Source: JAXLVB01 sp046329195 (GTDB lineage: Bacteria; Bacteroidota; Bacteroidia; Cytophagales; Spirosomataceae). From it: a stretch of 64,000 nucleotides of DNA. Within the stretch, counting starts at the first letter, position 1, and each line of letters starts with the position of its first letter. Below, one piece after another: positions 1 through 7,616 of the stretch. The position numbers were made by a program, and so were the translations under genes. The notes below the pieces were generated by a model. The model saw only the letters and a list, made by a program, of their open reading frames with translations. It did not search any database and was not told the DNA's origin. Where the stretch lies: positions 434,001 to 498,000 of the forward strand of contig JAXLVB010000001.1 of assembly GCA_046329195.1 (NCBI GenBank), in the 5' to 3' direction.

Positions 1-1
1 C

Positions 2-199
2 ACTTTTAGTACCATTATAGGTATTCCAGATTATATCTTAATCAGCATCGTTGGCTTTTTTTTGTATTTTATTCATAAAATGATAGATAAAACGCTGAAT
101 AATTATCATTTAACAGCCGCCTTTGTTTTGGCTGGTTTTTCATTTATTTTATATTTTCCTGAATTGTGGCTTTTCTTTTTTTTGAAGAAACATTTTTAG
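2..199 (+). CDS. C-terminal part of a membrane protein (5' end outside window)
   Basis: An open frame runs from the window edge to a TAG at 197-199, giving 65 residues. They are strongly hydrophobic and hold two likely membrane helices: one around the segment ILISIVGFFLYFI, and one around FVLAGFSFILYFPELWLFFF, ending in a short basic tail (LKKHF). The next gene starts 6 bp after the stop, so the two are probably co-transcribed. The neighbour looks like a lycopene-cyclase-domain protein, and such membrane proteins often occur as tandem halves, so this fragment could be the end of a related protein. That link is inference; the fragment itself carries no motif I recognise. Confidence 0.5.
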   Translation, partial: TFSTIIGIPDYILISIVGFFLYFIHKMIDKTLNNYHLTAAFVLAGFSFILYFPELWLFFFLKKHF

Positions 200-205
200 A
201 GGTTT

Positions 206-949
206 ATGATTCATTCACTTCCAACTTACTTGTTATTAGATATTAGCTTTGGGATTGTGTGGTTGTTATTTTTGGTAAATTGTAAGAAATTACGTTCTCG
301 TTTGCTTAAAACGAGTTTTTATGGAGGTTTTTTCGGGCTAATTGCTGAACAAGTTTGGTATTTTCAGGATTATTGGCATCCTAAAAGCTTATTTGGTGTA
401 AAAGTACTTTCTATAGAAGATTTTTTATTTGGCTTCTTTGTAACAGGTATCTGTGCTACAATTTATAGAGCTACTATTTCTAAGAAATGGCAACATGAAG
501 CAGTAAAAACCCAAAAGGGGGCATATAAAATTCTGTTTATCGTAGGAACAGTATGTATGGTGGTATTAACTACTATTTATCGTATTAATTCTATCTTTTC
601 AAGTAGCGGTATTTTTTTATGTTTTGCTCTATTAATTAGTTTTTTGCGTAAAGACCTTTTTATCCCTTCTCTTGCTTCTGGAATACTTACATTGCTGATA
701 GTTGCTCCTATTTATGCGATTCTTTTTAATTATTTTGATAGTAGTTTTTGGGAAACGTCTTGGGTTTTGTATAAAACTCAATTTGATAAAAAAATTGGAG
801 GAAATATTCCCCTTACTGAACTACTATGGTATTTCTCATGGGGATGTTTTTCTGGCGTGAGTTATGACTTTGTTTATGGCATTGCTTCTGAAAAGCAAGA
901 AAACAATAAAGCACTGAATAATGCCAGTGCTTTATTGAAAAAATCCTGA
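206..949 (+). CDS. Integral membrane protein, lycopene-cyclase-domain-like
   Basis: This 247-residue polytopic membrane protein has about six to seven hydrophobic helices. Two acidic motifs sit at helix starts: SIEDFLFGFF (about residue 72) and IPLTELLWYF (about residue 202). They resemble the paired PxEE(x)hhFF motifs of CarR/CrtY-type lycopene cyclase domains; the first half also has EQVWYFQDYWHP. By family knowledge such domains cyclise carotenoid ends in the membrane. No carotenoid genes are visible nearby, so function is uncertain. It starts at ATG 206, 6 bp after the previous gene, and its 3' end abuts the convergent DUF6249-like gene. A perfect 13-bp hairpin at 904-937 lies inside its last codons. 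Confidence 0.5.
   Translation: MIHSLPTYLLLDISFGIVWLLFLVNCKKLRSRLLKTSFYGGFFGLIAEQVWYFQDYWHPKSLFGVKVLSIEDFLFGFFVTGICATIYRATISKKWQHEAVKTQKGAYKILFIVGTVCMVVLTTIYRINSIFSSSGIFLCFALLISFLRKDLFIPSLASGILTLLIVAPIYAILFNYFDSSFWETSWVLYKTQFDKKIGGNIPLTELLWYFSWGCFSGVSYDFVYGIASEKQENNKALNNASALLKKS
904..937 (-). terminator. Hairpin terminator embedded in the 3' end of the upstream membrane gene
   Basis: Arms 904-916 and 925-937 are a perfect 13-bp inverted repeat with an 8-nt loop. Read on the minus strand the stem is followed by a short T-rich tract (GTTTTC), as expected for termination of the minus-strand gene at 950-1354. The hairpin is coding sequence for the plus-strand gene (about residues 233-244), so the convergent genes share it. 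Confidence 0.6.
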
Positions 950-1354
950 TTAGCCCCTCTGCTTTTCTTTCTCATCGAGGCGCAGTTGAATCATCCACGA
1001 AACAACCAAGCCGCCCCCACCCAAGGCAAGCATAAACGAAAATATAGCAACTTCGTTATCAATGCTAGTGTAAGAGCCTATTAGATTTCCTAAAAATAAA
1101 CCCAAGCCAGCACCTACCGCCAACAAACCAAGCCGCAAGGCCGAAGCAGGGTTAATAACATGCGATTTTGAGGTCTTGGGGTCTATGCCTTTTTCAATCA
1201 TTGCCATTTTTTCAGTGTTTTCGTAGTAGCGCATAAAAATAATCATGGTGAAAAATCCGACGATGGCACAAATCGGAATAAACAACGCCACCATTCCTTG
1301 ATAATGATCCATTGTATTGTAGTTGAAAAAGTTTAACAATTGGTTTCTGGACAT
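950..1354 (-). CDS. Small membrane protein, DUF6249-like
   Basis: The protein has 134 residues. It has an N-terminal helix (about residues 22-42), then the motif YYENTEKMAMIEKG followed by a charged linker, then two further hydrophobic helices and a charged C-terminus. The 'YENxEKxAMIEKG' signature is typical of the DUF6249 family of Bacteroidetes membrane proteins, whose function is unknown. Translation could start at ATG 1354 or at an internal ATG at 1312 (MDHYQGM...), which begins right before the first helix. It is divergent from the ECF sigma factor gene across a 287-bp gap. DUF6249 genes are often found beside an ECF sigma factor, so a shared envelope-stress role is plausible but inferred. 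Confidence 0.6.
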   Translation of the reverse strand: MSRNQLLNFFNYNTMDHYQGMVALFIPICAIVGFFTMIIFMRYYENTEKMAMIEKGIDPKTSKSHVINPASALRLGLLAVGAGLGLFLGNLIGSYTSIDNEVAIFSFMLALGGGGLVVSWMIQLRLDEKEKQRG

Positions 1355-1395
1355 AGGATGTTGTTTAAAGCAAATAGGTTACACCCATGAGGTTG

Positions 1396-1426
1396 GTTAA
1401 TTTGAAAATTTGTTAATTTGAAAATT
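1396..1426. repeat. 15-bp tandem repeat in the divergent intergenic region
   Basis: GTTAATTTGAAAATT occurs at 1396-1410 and again at 1412-1426, between two divergently transcribed genes. It is A/T-rich and could be a regulator site or simple slippage. The rest of the gap (1355-1641) shows a -7-like TAACTTTG at 1569-1576, upstream of the sigma gene, but no well-spaced -33 element. Confidence 0.4.
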
Positions 1427-1641
1427 AATTAACTGATAAACAGTGCATTATGAACTTTCAAATGACTAGTACAGATTCATGCTAGTCAAGACCGATACGC
1501 CATAAAACTTGAAAATATCCCACTGATACAACAGCAATTTGCATGGCTTCCACCTGCCCAAAACGCAATAACTTTGTTTATCAGAAGATTTTTTTTAGAC
1601 ATTTGTGTAACCCCTCTACTCGTTTTGACATCTAAGCTCAT

Positions 1642-2214
1642 GTGAACGATAACCAAAAAGACATAGCGATTATTGAACGCATCTTACGGGGTGAGCAGTC
1701 GGGTTACCGAGAGCTGGCACAACGGCACAAAGACTATGCCTTTACGATTGCTTACAAGATTCTGAATCACCGAGAAGACGCCGAAGAAGTAGCACAAGAT
1801 GCCTTTATGCAAGCGTTTGGGGCACTGGCGTCGTTCAACCGAGAGGCTAAGTTCACTACTTGGTTTTATCGTATCGTGTTTAATGCTGCCGTTGGGTTTA
1901 AGCGCAAGCACAAAGTTTATACCGAAGACATCGAGTCTTCTTCCGAAGCCCAATGGATAGCCAGTTATGCTCCACCTGATGCTGTCCAGCAAACCGAACA
2001 GCGACACTATTTGAATCGGGCGTTACAACAACTTTCAGACGATGACCGTGTTATGCTGACGTTGTTTTATTTGAAAGAACATTCGCTAGAAGAAATAGCC
2101 GATATTACAGGGATTTCGGCTGAAACAGTGAAAGTAAAAATCCACCGAGCCCGCAAGCGTTTAGCCGACGAAATGAAAACCATGCTCAAAGGCGAAGTAC
2201 GAAGTTTGTGGTAG
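1642..2214 (+). CDS. RNA polymerase sigma factor, ECF (sigma-70 family)
   Basis: The 190-residue ECF sigma factor directs RNA polymerase to a stress or envelope regulon. Region 2 spans about residues 22-90 (YRELAQRHKDYAFTIAY, the DAEEVAQDAFMQAF segment, then FTTWFYRIVFNAA). Region 4 spans about residues 130-182 (LSDDDRVMLTLFYL, then the helix-turn-helix SLEEIADITGISAETVKVKI and HRARKRL). The start is GTG 1642; the ATG two bases earlier is followed at once by TGA. The next open frame begins inside its last codons, and the following gene encodes a small two-helix membrane protein that may be its anti-sigma partner. Confidence 0.9.
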   Translation: MNDNQKDIAIIERILRGEQSGYRELAQRHKDYAFTIAYKILNHREDAEEVAQDAFMQAFGALASFNREAKFTTWFYRIVFNAAVGFKRKHKVYTEDIESSSEAQWIASYAPPDAVQQTEQRHYLNRALQQLSDDDRVMLTLFYLKEHSLEEIADITGISAETVKVKIHRARKRLADEMKTMLKGEVRSLW

Positions 2215-2285
2215 ATTTTTTTAATTTTATTTTGAAAAACACAATTCGGGGCGATAGAAAATCAGAACCGATAAAGTATCATACA

Positions 2286-2693
2286 ATGGTCAATGTAGAA
2301 GACTTGAATGAGGATGAGTTGATGGCTTGGATAGACCAGCAACTGTCCGAAACCACCTTGGAGCAACCCTCCATGCGGTTTACGGAAAACCTCTTAGACA
2401 AATGGGAAGCGAAAACAGCCCATTCTAAGGTGAAAAAGCCAAGTAAAAAAGCTCCTTTTTACTTTCTGCTTTTTATGAGTTTGGTCGCTGTCTTAGGCGT
2501 AGTCTTATTGCCTTCGGCCAATGCGGAGAATAATTCGGTCAATTTAGACACGTTTATTACGCCTATTGCAGCCATTTTTAATAATCCACTTTTGTGGCAA
2601 GCCTTGCTCATTCTTAATGGTGTGGTTGGTTTAGTACTCTTCGACAGAGCCATTCTAAAACCCTATTTTCAGCGTCGTAGAGCAGCTATATAA
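2286..2693 (+). CDS. Putative membrane anti-sigma partner of the ECF sigma factor
   Basis: Starting from ATG 2286 the protein has 135 residues; the open frame extends back to GTG 2208, overlapping the sigma gene by 7 bp. The N-terminal 55 residues are acidic and soluble (VEDLNEDELMAWIDQQLSE), which would face the cytoplasm. Two membrane helices follow (FYFLLFMSLVAVLGVVLL and a second around LLILNGVVGLVLF), with a basic C-terminus. I see no zinc-binding anti-sigma motif. Position directly after an ECF sigma gene and the topology suggest an anti-sigma or sensor role; that is inference from context. The lack of a sequence family match keeps confidence moderate. Confidence 0.55.
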   Translation: MVNVEDLNEDELMAWIDQQLSETTLEQPSMRFTENLLDKWEAKTAHSKVKKPSKKAPFYFLLFMSLVAVLGVVLLPSANAENNSVNLDTFITPIAAIFNNPLLWQALLILNGVVGLVLFDRAILKPYFQRRRAAI

Positions 2694-2704
2694 GCTTTTT
2701 AACG

Positions 2705-2745
2705 TCAACAGCCCCTGCTAGCGAAAAGTTAACAGGGGCTGTTGA
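2705..2745. terminator. Hairpin between convergent genes
   Basis: Arms 2705-2717 and 2733-2745 are a perfect 13-bp inverted repeat (TCAACAGCCCCTG and its complement) with a 15-nt loop. It sits between the sigma/anti-sigma operon and the convergent OmpA-family gene. The following tracts are only weakly T-rich on either strand, so it may be a bidirectional terminator or an mRNA-stabilising stem. Confidence 0.55.
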
Positions 2746-2762
2746 TGTATTAGTTCTGCTCC

Positions 2763-4049
2763 TTACATCTTTGTAATCACAAACTCTACCCGTCTGTTTT
2801 TACGACGTTCTTCTTCGGAGCGTCCGCTCGTTACGGGGCGAGTGCTTCCGTAGCCTTGTGTTTCGATTCGACTTTCGGCAATACCGTTTTTCACCAAATA
2901 GGCTTTTACAGCATCTACTCGTTCACGAGACAGTTGCAAGTTCATATCAAAGTCGCCGACGCCATCGGTGTGGCCTTCGAGCCTAATCTCCATGTTCGGG
3001 TTTTCTTTCATCATAGCTGCCAGTTTGTTTAGCTCAGCAAACGATTCTGACAGAAGTGTTGCCTTGGAGGTCTCAAAATAAATATTTTTGAGTGTAATCT
3101 TTTCACCTTTTGAAAGAGGAGTCAAGTAAATGTCTTTCGTGACAGGAGCCGTAGCATTCTGTAAATCAATAGATTCCTGACTTTCAGCATAGCCTTTTGC
3201 CGTCACTACACAAGTATAGTTATTACCCACAGGTAGCGTACTGCGATACGTGCCTGTACCCGTAAATGCTTGAGTAGAGTCAATTTTTTGATTTTTGACC
3301 TGAAAAACCAACTTAGCATCTAGTGGCTTCTTGGTTTTGGCATCATAAACCGTACCGCTGATACGGATTTCAGCAGGTGATACCACCTTGGGTTTTTCGG
3401 GTTCTTTTTCTACTACCACTGGAGGCGTTGGAGTAGGCTCTTTGGGCTTTTCGGGTTCTTTTTTTGCAAGGGGTGGTGGCGTTGTGTTCAGTTCGTTCGG
3501 AGCGGGGTTTTTGATATGCACTCCTTTAAAATTCCAAAACACGGTTCGTCCATCGTTTTTACCTTCGTAATAATCAAAAAGCTCAATGCCACGGTCAAGG
3601 CGGTCGTAATAGACCTTGAATGTAACTTCTTCGCCCGGTTCCATAAAAAGCTGTTCGGGCGATTCGGGAATTCCCTCTGCTTTTACAAAATGAAAGGTTT
3701 TGCGGCCATTTTTGGCAATCAACTTGCTCCGGGGGTCTATGCTGATCCAGTGCTCAGAGCCGCCCACTCGTCCACCTCCTTGCCGCATCATGCGTTCAAA
3801 AAGTTCTTGTAGGTTTCGTGGTTCTCGGTCTGGCGTTTTTTCTTGTGGGCGGCGCTGCTCGTCGTACGTACGGTTTTTACCTAACCGATACCGAAACGAA
3901 ATAATCGTGTAGCTTCCTTTTAGTTCTACTCGGGTAATTTTGGTTTCTTCTGACGACTGTGACTCCACCAATGGATTAATGGTAACTTGGGCTTGCGCTC
4001 GAAACACCGCAAAACCACTAAGCATCAGTATTAGCAAAAACTTCTTCAT
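2763..4049 (-). CDS. OmpA-family outer-membrane/periplasmic protein with a carboxypeptidase-regulatory-like domain
   Basis: The protein has 428 residues from ATG 4049. A signal peptide (MKKFLLILMLSGFAVFRAQAQ) is followed by a Bacteroidetes-specific N-terminal domain. Then come a proline/glutamate-rich linker (KEPEKPKEPTPTPP), a CarboxypepD_reg-like beta domain (ISGTVYDAKTKKPLDAKLVF) and a C-terminal OmpA domain. The OmpA domain shows the peptidoglycan-binding signature EGHTDGVGD and SRERVDAVKAYLVKNGI, ending in NRRVEF. By family knowledge it tethers the outer membrane to peptidoglycan. The frame is open up to 4217, but that extension overlaps the atpDC terminator, and the signal peptide decides for 4049. 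Confidence 0.88.
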   Translation of the reverse strand: MKKFLLILMLSGFAVFRAQAQVTINPLVESQSSEETKITRVELKGSYTIISFRYRLGKNRTYDEQRRPQEKTPDREPRNLQELFERMMRQGGGRVGGSEHWISIDPRSKLIAKNGRKTFHFVKAEGIPESPEQLFMEPGEEVTFKVYYDRLDRGIELFDYYEGKNDGRTVFWNFKGVHIKNPAPNELNTTPPPLAKKEPEKPKEPTPTPPVVVEKEPEKPKVVSPAEIRISGTVYDAKTKKPLDAKLVFQVKNQKIDSTQAFTGTGTYRSTLPVGNNYTCVVTAKGYAESQESIDLQNATAPVTKDIYLTPLSKGEKITLKNIYFETSKATLLSESFAELNKLAAMMKENPNMEIRLEGHTDGVGDFDMNLQLSRERVDAVKAYLVKNGIAESRIETQGYGSTRPVTSGRSEEERRKNRRVEFVITKM

Positions 4050-4195
4050 GTGTGTAGTGAAAATGGGGTTATTCATAACAGCTTGTTTATCAAAGTTACG
4101 AAAAACACCTGCTATTAGCCAAAGGGCATAACGAATCTGAACCTCAAAAAGTTGGTGTTTTTGACTATAAGCAAAGGCATTTTTAAGAAATTTTA

Positions 4196-4233
4196 ACAAA
4201 AAAACCTGTAAAGTCACAAGGACTCTACAGGTT
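4196..4233 (-). terminator. Rho-independent terminator of atpD-atpC
   Basis: Arms 4203-4210 and 4226-4233 (AACCTGTA/TACAGGTT on the plus strand) pair perfectly, extended by four of five further pairs. On the minus strand they are followed by a run of seven T (4197-4203). It lies 25 bp after the atpC stop and upstream of the OmpA-family start. Confidence 0.8.
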
Positions 4234-4257
4234 ATAGTGGTTGGTGTTGCTTATATC

Positions 4258-4506
4258 TTAGGCTACAACTACGGATTCGGCCAGTACCAGAATATTATTC
4301 TTGAGTACTTCTACTACGCCACCATCTACTGTATAAGTAGTTTTGGTGCCGTTAGCACTAAGCACGATATCGCCTTTGCCTAATGTACTTACCAACGAGG
4401 CGTGGTCTTTAAGCACTTGGAACGAACCATTTGTTCCAGGAAACGTTGCCGACGAAACCTCTCCGGTAAATACCTTTTTGTCTGGTGTAATGATTTCTAT
4501 GTGCAT
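4258..4506 (-). CDS. atpC: ATP synthase F1 epsilon subunit
   Basis: The protein has 82 residues. It is the N-terminal beta-sandwich of the F1 epsilon subunit: MHIEIITPDKKVFTGEVSSA, then PGTNGSFQVLKDHASLVSTL, and a final strand VVEVLKNNILVLAE. It is part of the rotor stalk and contacts the c-ring and gamma. The C-terminal helical hairpin of enterobacterial epsilon (about 50 residues), which inhibits ATP hydrolysis, is missing; short forms are usual in Bacteroidetes. It lies 84 bp downstream of atpD on the same strand and is followed by a terminator, so the two form an operon separate from the other ATP synthase genes, which are not in the window. Confidence 0.92.
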   Translation of the reverse strand: MHIEIITPDKKVFTGEVSSATFPGTNGSFQVLKDHASLVSTLGKGDIVLSANGTKTTYTVDGGVVEVLKNNILVLAESVVVA

Positions 4507-4590
4507 AACAGTACTCTGTTATTCGTATGAAAAAACGATTAACTTTATTCGCTATTCGTATCAAAAGACTGCTAACGAATAACGCTGTAA

Positions 4591-6111
4591 TTATTTACCA
4601 GCTGCTTCGGCCAACAAACGCTCACCTTTTACGATGGCGTCTTCGATGGTACCCACCAAGTTGAAAGCGGCTTCTGGCAAGTGGTCAAGCTCGCCATCCA
4701 TAATCATGTTGAAGCCTTTGATGGTGTCTTCAATGGCTACGAGGGCGCCTTTCAAACCTGTAAACTGCTCAGCAACAAAGAAAGGCTGCGACAAGAAGCG
4801 TTGTACACGGCGAGCACGAGATACCGTCAACTTGTCTTCTTCTGAAAGTTCTTCCATCCCCAAGATAGCGATGATATCTTGCAATTCTTTGTAGCGTTGC
4901 AAAATCTGCTTCACGTTCTGAGCGCAGTCATAGTGGGCATCGCCCAAGGTCGCAGCGTTCAAGATACGAGACGATGAATCAAGAGGGTCCACCGCTGGGT
5001 AGATACCCAACTCGGCAATTTTACGGTTCAATACCGTAGTGGCATCCAAGTGGGTAAAGGTAGTAGCTGGCGCAGGGTCAGTCAAGTCATCGGCAGGTAC
5101 ATAAACGGCCTGTACTGATGTGATTGAACCTCTCTTGGTAGAAGCAATACGCTCTTGCATGGCACCCATTTCGGTAGCCAATGTAGGCTGATAACCTACC
5201 GCCGAAGGCATCCGACCCAACAAGGCCGATACTTCCGAACCAGCTTGCGTAAAGCGGAAGATGTTATCAATAAAGAAAAGGATGTCACGGCCTTGGCCTT
5301 CGTCGTCGCCATCACGGAAGTACTCAGCAACGGTCAGACCCGAAAGCGCCACCCGTGCACGGGCTCCTGGAGGCTCGTTCATTTGGCCGAAGATAAAGGT
5401 AGCTTGCGATTCTTTCAAAGCATCTTCATCTACTTTGCTCAAATCCCAACCACCTTCTTCCATAGAGTGCTTGAAGGCTTCGCCATATTTTACAATACCC
5501 GACTCAATCATTTCACGAAGTAAGTCGTTCCCTTCACGAGTACGCTCACCAACACCTGCAAATACCGAAAGACCTTCGTAGGCTTTGGCAATGTTGTTGA
5601 TAAGTTCTTGAATCAAAACGGTTTTACCTACACCCGCACCACCAAACAGACCGATTTTACCACCTTTTACATAAGGAGCCAATAGGTCAATCACCTTGAT
5701 ACCTGTAAAAAGTACCTCTGTTTTGGTAGCCAATTCTTCAAACTTAGGCGCTTGACGGTGAATTGGTAATCCTTTAGAAGATTTGGGTTGAGGGATACCG
5801 TCAATGGCTTCGCCTACTACGTTGAACAAACGACCCTTGATGGCGTCGCCAGTAGGCATTGAAATTTGTGTACCAAAGTGGCGAACTTCGCTACCTCTTT
5901 GAAGGCCCTCTGTACCATCCATAGCGATAGCCCGAACACGGTCTTCGCCAAGGTGTTGTTGAACTTCAAGAATAACTTTTGTGCCGTTGGTTTTGGTAAC
6001 TTCGAGTGCGTCAAGAATTGCCGGCAGGTAAGAGCCTTCGTCTTCAAAAGACACGTCCACCACCGGGCCAATCACTTGTGTAATTTTACCGATATTGACT
6101 GCTTGTGCCAT
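4591..6111 (-). CDS. atpD: ATP synthase F1 beta subunit
   Basis: The 506-residue catalytic subunit of F1 converts ADP and phosphate to ATP at the membrane-bound synthase. The Walker A loop GGAGVGKT is at residues 157-164. The catalytic region GERTREG, the Walker B stretch ILFFIDNIFRFTQAG and the signature ALLGRMPSAVGYQPTLATEM are present, and the DELSEED loop region reads MEELSEED. It is longer than E. coli AtpD (460 residues) because of an insertion around EEGGWDLSKVDEDALKES, as seen in Bacteroidetes. A promoter of Bacteroidetes type precedes it and atpC follows. Confidence 0.97.
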   Translation of the reverse strand: MAQAVNIGKITQVIGPVVDVSFEDEGSYLPAILDALEVTKTNGTKVILEVQQHLGEDRVRAIAMDGTEGLQRGSEVRHFGTQISMPTGDAIKGRLFNVVGEAIDGIPQPKSSKGLPIHRQAPKFEELATKTEVLFTGIKVIDLLAPYVKGGKIGLFGGAGVGKTVLIQELINNIAKAYEGLSVFAGVGERTREGNDLLREMIESGIVKYGEAFKHSMEEGGWDLSKVDEDALKESQATFIFGQMNEPPGARARVALSGLTVAEYFRDGDDEGQGRDILFFIDNIFRFTQAGSEVSALLGRMPSAVGYQPTLATEMGAMQERIASTKRGSITSVQAVYVPADDLTDPAPATTFTHLDATTVLNRKIAELGIYPAVDPLDSSSRILNAATLGDAHYDCAQNVKQILQRYKELQDIIAILGMEELSEEDKLTVSRARRVQRFLSQPFFVAEQFTGLKGALVAIEDTIKGFNMIMDGELDHLPEAAFNLVGTIEDAIVKGERLLAEAAGK

Positions 6112-6154
6112 CGTGGGATATGGTTATGAATGATATGCGTTGTGAATCAGGGCG

Positions 6155-6185
6155 CAAAATTAGTGCTTAATTCTCGCAATATCAA
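6155..6185 (-). promoter_or_regulatory. Bacteroidetes-type promoter for atpDC
   Basis: On the minus strand TAATTTTG (plus 6155-6162) matches the -7 consensus TAnnTTTG, and TTG (plus 6183-6185) lies 20 nt upstream as a -33 element. The predicted transcript starts about 35-40 nt before the atpD ATG at 6111. The rest of the 6112-6431 gap holds only a small hairpin near 6274-6295. Confidence 0.6.
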
Positions 6186-6431
6186 GTAACTATAAAAATG
6201 AAGTTGGATATTTTTTAGAAAAACACCTCAAAATCCACCATTTTGTTTGCAGAAAAGCGAGAAAAAGAAAAGCCACTCCGCTAAGAATGGCTTCTGAGTG
6301 CGCATTTTTTAAACTAGTCAGCACCAAGAAGTTCGGTAGGAAAACTAATTGGTTAGTATCAAGCAGGGAGATTTAGACGTTGGGCTCACCGATTCGTGTC
6401 CTTCTTGGCTTAGGCAAAAGGCTGATGTTAC

Positions 6432-6866
6432 CTAATTATGTTTCAATAACGGCCAGTTTTTATCTGCTTTTTCAATGAAGCCTGGCTGGTCTTTTCGCCA
6501 GAGTTCCATTACTTTTTTGTTGTAGTTCAAATAAAGTTTACCGTCGGTAATAGTCCAAGCGTCTGGTTGAGTAGGAGCTTTGTGACCATCTGCTGTGCCG
6601 TATGCACAATACCCTCCGTACTGAGGGGCATACTTTTCGGGATTGGTCTTGAAAGACGTCAAGTGCTCTTGAGATGCAAAATACCACCACGACTCCATCC
6701 ACCAATGTTTGTACTGCGCAGTTCCCTTCACTGCCGAAGAGTCTGTAAAATAGGCCACGACGTCGTAGCCACGTACGGCCACACTATCGGTTACAAAAAC
6801 AGCGGATTTTTGTGCTTGTACCGCCAAAGGCCCTAAAGCCAACAAGAAGATAACTACAAATTTCAT
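6432..6866 (-). CDS. Secreted YHS-domain protein
   Basis: The protein has 144 residues with a signal peptide (MKFVVIFLLALGPLAVQAQ). The body is a YHS-type domain: VAVRGYDVVAYFTDSSAVKG, then a segment with ASQEHLTSFKTNPEKYAPQY and GGYCAYGTADG. YHS domains are small folds often linked with metal (copper) binding or redox; exported single-domain forms are common in Bacteroidetes, mostly of unknown function. It is divergent from the sulfide/persulfide operon, 425 bp away. YHS proteins are frequently found near thiol/metal stress genes, so a link is possible but not shown. Confidence 0.8.
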   Translation of the reverse strand: MKFVVIFLLALGPLAVQAQKSAVFVTDSVAVRGYDVVAYFTDSSAVKGTAQYKHWWMESWWYFASQEHLTSFKTNPEKYAPQYGGYCAYGTADGHKAPTQPDAWTITDGKLYLNYNKKVMELWRKDQPGFIEKADKNWPLLKHN

Positions 6867-7093
6867 GGTATTTGTTCATCAGATTAGTAACGACACAAAG
6901 TTGTAGGTTAACCGCCTAACGGATTGTCAGATAGCTGACATCTAATGAAGTTTACTTTTCAACAACAACTCTGGGGCTTCTGCATACAACCCTTTACATA
7001 CTGTGCCAGTAGAGTACACAGCCATAAGTCTTTCTACGTTTCGTATTCATCAACCTGTAAACCAATTAATTAATAACCCAACAGGGCAAAATT

Positions 7094-7219
7094 CCTGATT
7101 GCTGGACAAAACAAAGGCTACCGATACGGAAGGCTCAAGCAAGGGTGCTAGAACTAGGTCGTAGGGGCGTATGGCATACGCCCAATAGGAGCCAATTTAT
7201 ATTTTGTCCAGCAATCAGG
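7094..7219. repeat. Small element bounded by an 18-bp perfect inverted repeat
   Basis: CCTGATTGCTGGACAAAA at 7094-7111 is repeated as its reverse complement at 7202-7219. The 90-bp interior carries its own palindrome (GGGCGTAT / ATACGCCC, about 7167-7184). It has no coding capacity. The structure fits a miniature inverted-repeat element, or a long hairpin in the leader region upstream of the ArsR-type gene; no target duplication is evident. Confidence 0.5.
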
Positions 7220-7242
7220 CAAAAATCACCAATGATTGGAAC

Positions 7243-7272
7243 TTTGTATATGAAAATATGTTCATATATTTG
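7243..7272 (+). promoter_or_regulatory. Promoter overlapping an ArsR-type operator
   Basis: A 22-bp palindrome at 7247-7268 (TATATGAAAAT then ATGTTCATATA, one mismatch) has the ArsR/SmtB operator pattern. It sits exactly between and over a Bacteroidetes -33 TTTG (7243-7246) and -7 TATATTTG (7265-7272), spaced 18 nt. Binding there would block RNA polymerase, so the operon 7291-10321 is probably autoregulated. This also supports ATG 7291 as the start of the regulator, since the upstream ATG at 7204 lies before the promoter. Confidence 0.75.
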
Positions 7273-7290
7273 TGTAATGATTTTGACAGC

Positions 7291-7590
7291 ATGATAACGG
7301 TAACAAGCAAAGCCAAATTAGAAAAAGCCGCCTTCATTCTGAAGACAGTGGCCCACCCAACACGACTGGCTATTATTGATTTGCTCAATAATGATGAGGC
7401 GCTGAGTGTTAATGAATTGTGCCTACACCTAGGCGAAGAGCAATCGTTAGTGTCGCACCACCTCATCACTATGAAACTCAAGGGCATTCTTCGCTCTACC
7501 AAGAAAGGCCAGCAGGTGTTTTATTCGCTCAAAGAAAAAGATGTAACCAAACTAATTTCTTGTATCGAGAACTGTGACTGCAACCCGTAG
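7291..7590 (+). CDS. ArsR-family transcriptional repressor (putative persulfide/thiol sensor)
   Basis: From ATG 7291 the protein has 99 residues. It is a compact winged helix: helix AAFILKTVAHPTRLAIIDLL, recognition helix region EEQSLVSHHLITMK and wing KKGQQVFYSL. There are four cysteines: Cys44 in the helix before the recognition helix, and Cys91, Cys95 and Cys97 at the C-terminus (SCIENCDC). BigR/SqrR-type persulfide sensors use one cysteine near this N-terminal position and one near the C-terminus, so a Cys44/C-terminal cysteine switch is a reasonable inference. The context (TauE exporter, persulfide dioxygenase, rhodanese) supports sulfide sensing over arsenic sensing. Confidence 0.82.
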   Translation: MITVTSKAKLEKAAFILKTVAHPTRLAIIDLLNNDEALSVNELCLHLGEEQSLVSHHLITMKLKGILRSTKKGQQVFYSLKEKDVTKLISCIENCDCNP

Positions 7591-7616
7591 GAGCATCTAA
7601 CTTCTTCAACAAACAA

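Noticed and set aside
4634..5581. Plus-strand open frames within atpD
   Set aside because: Antisense to a highly conserved gene; codon pattern explains the openness.
7204..7290. Longer N-terminus for the ArsR-type regulator (ATG 7204)
   Set aside because: It would lie inside the inverted repeat and upstream of the promoter/operator; family proteins start like MITVTSKAKLEKAA.
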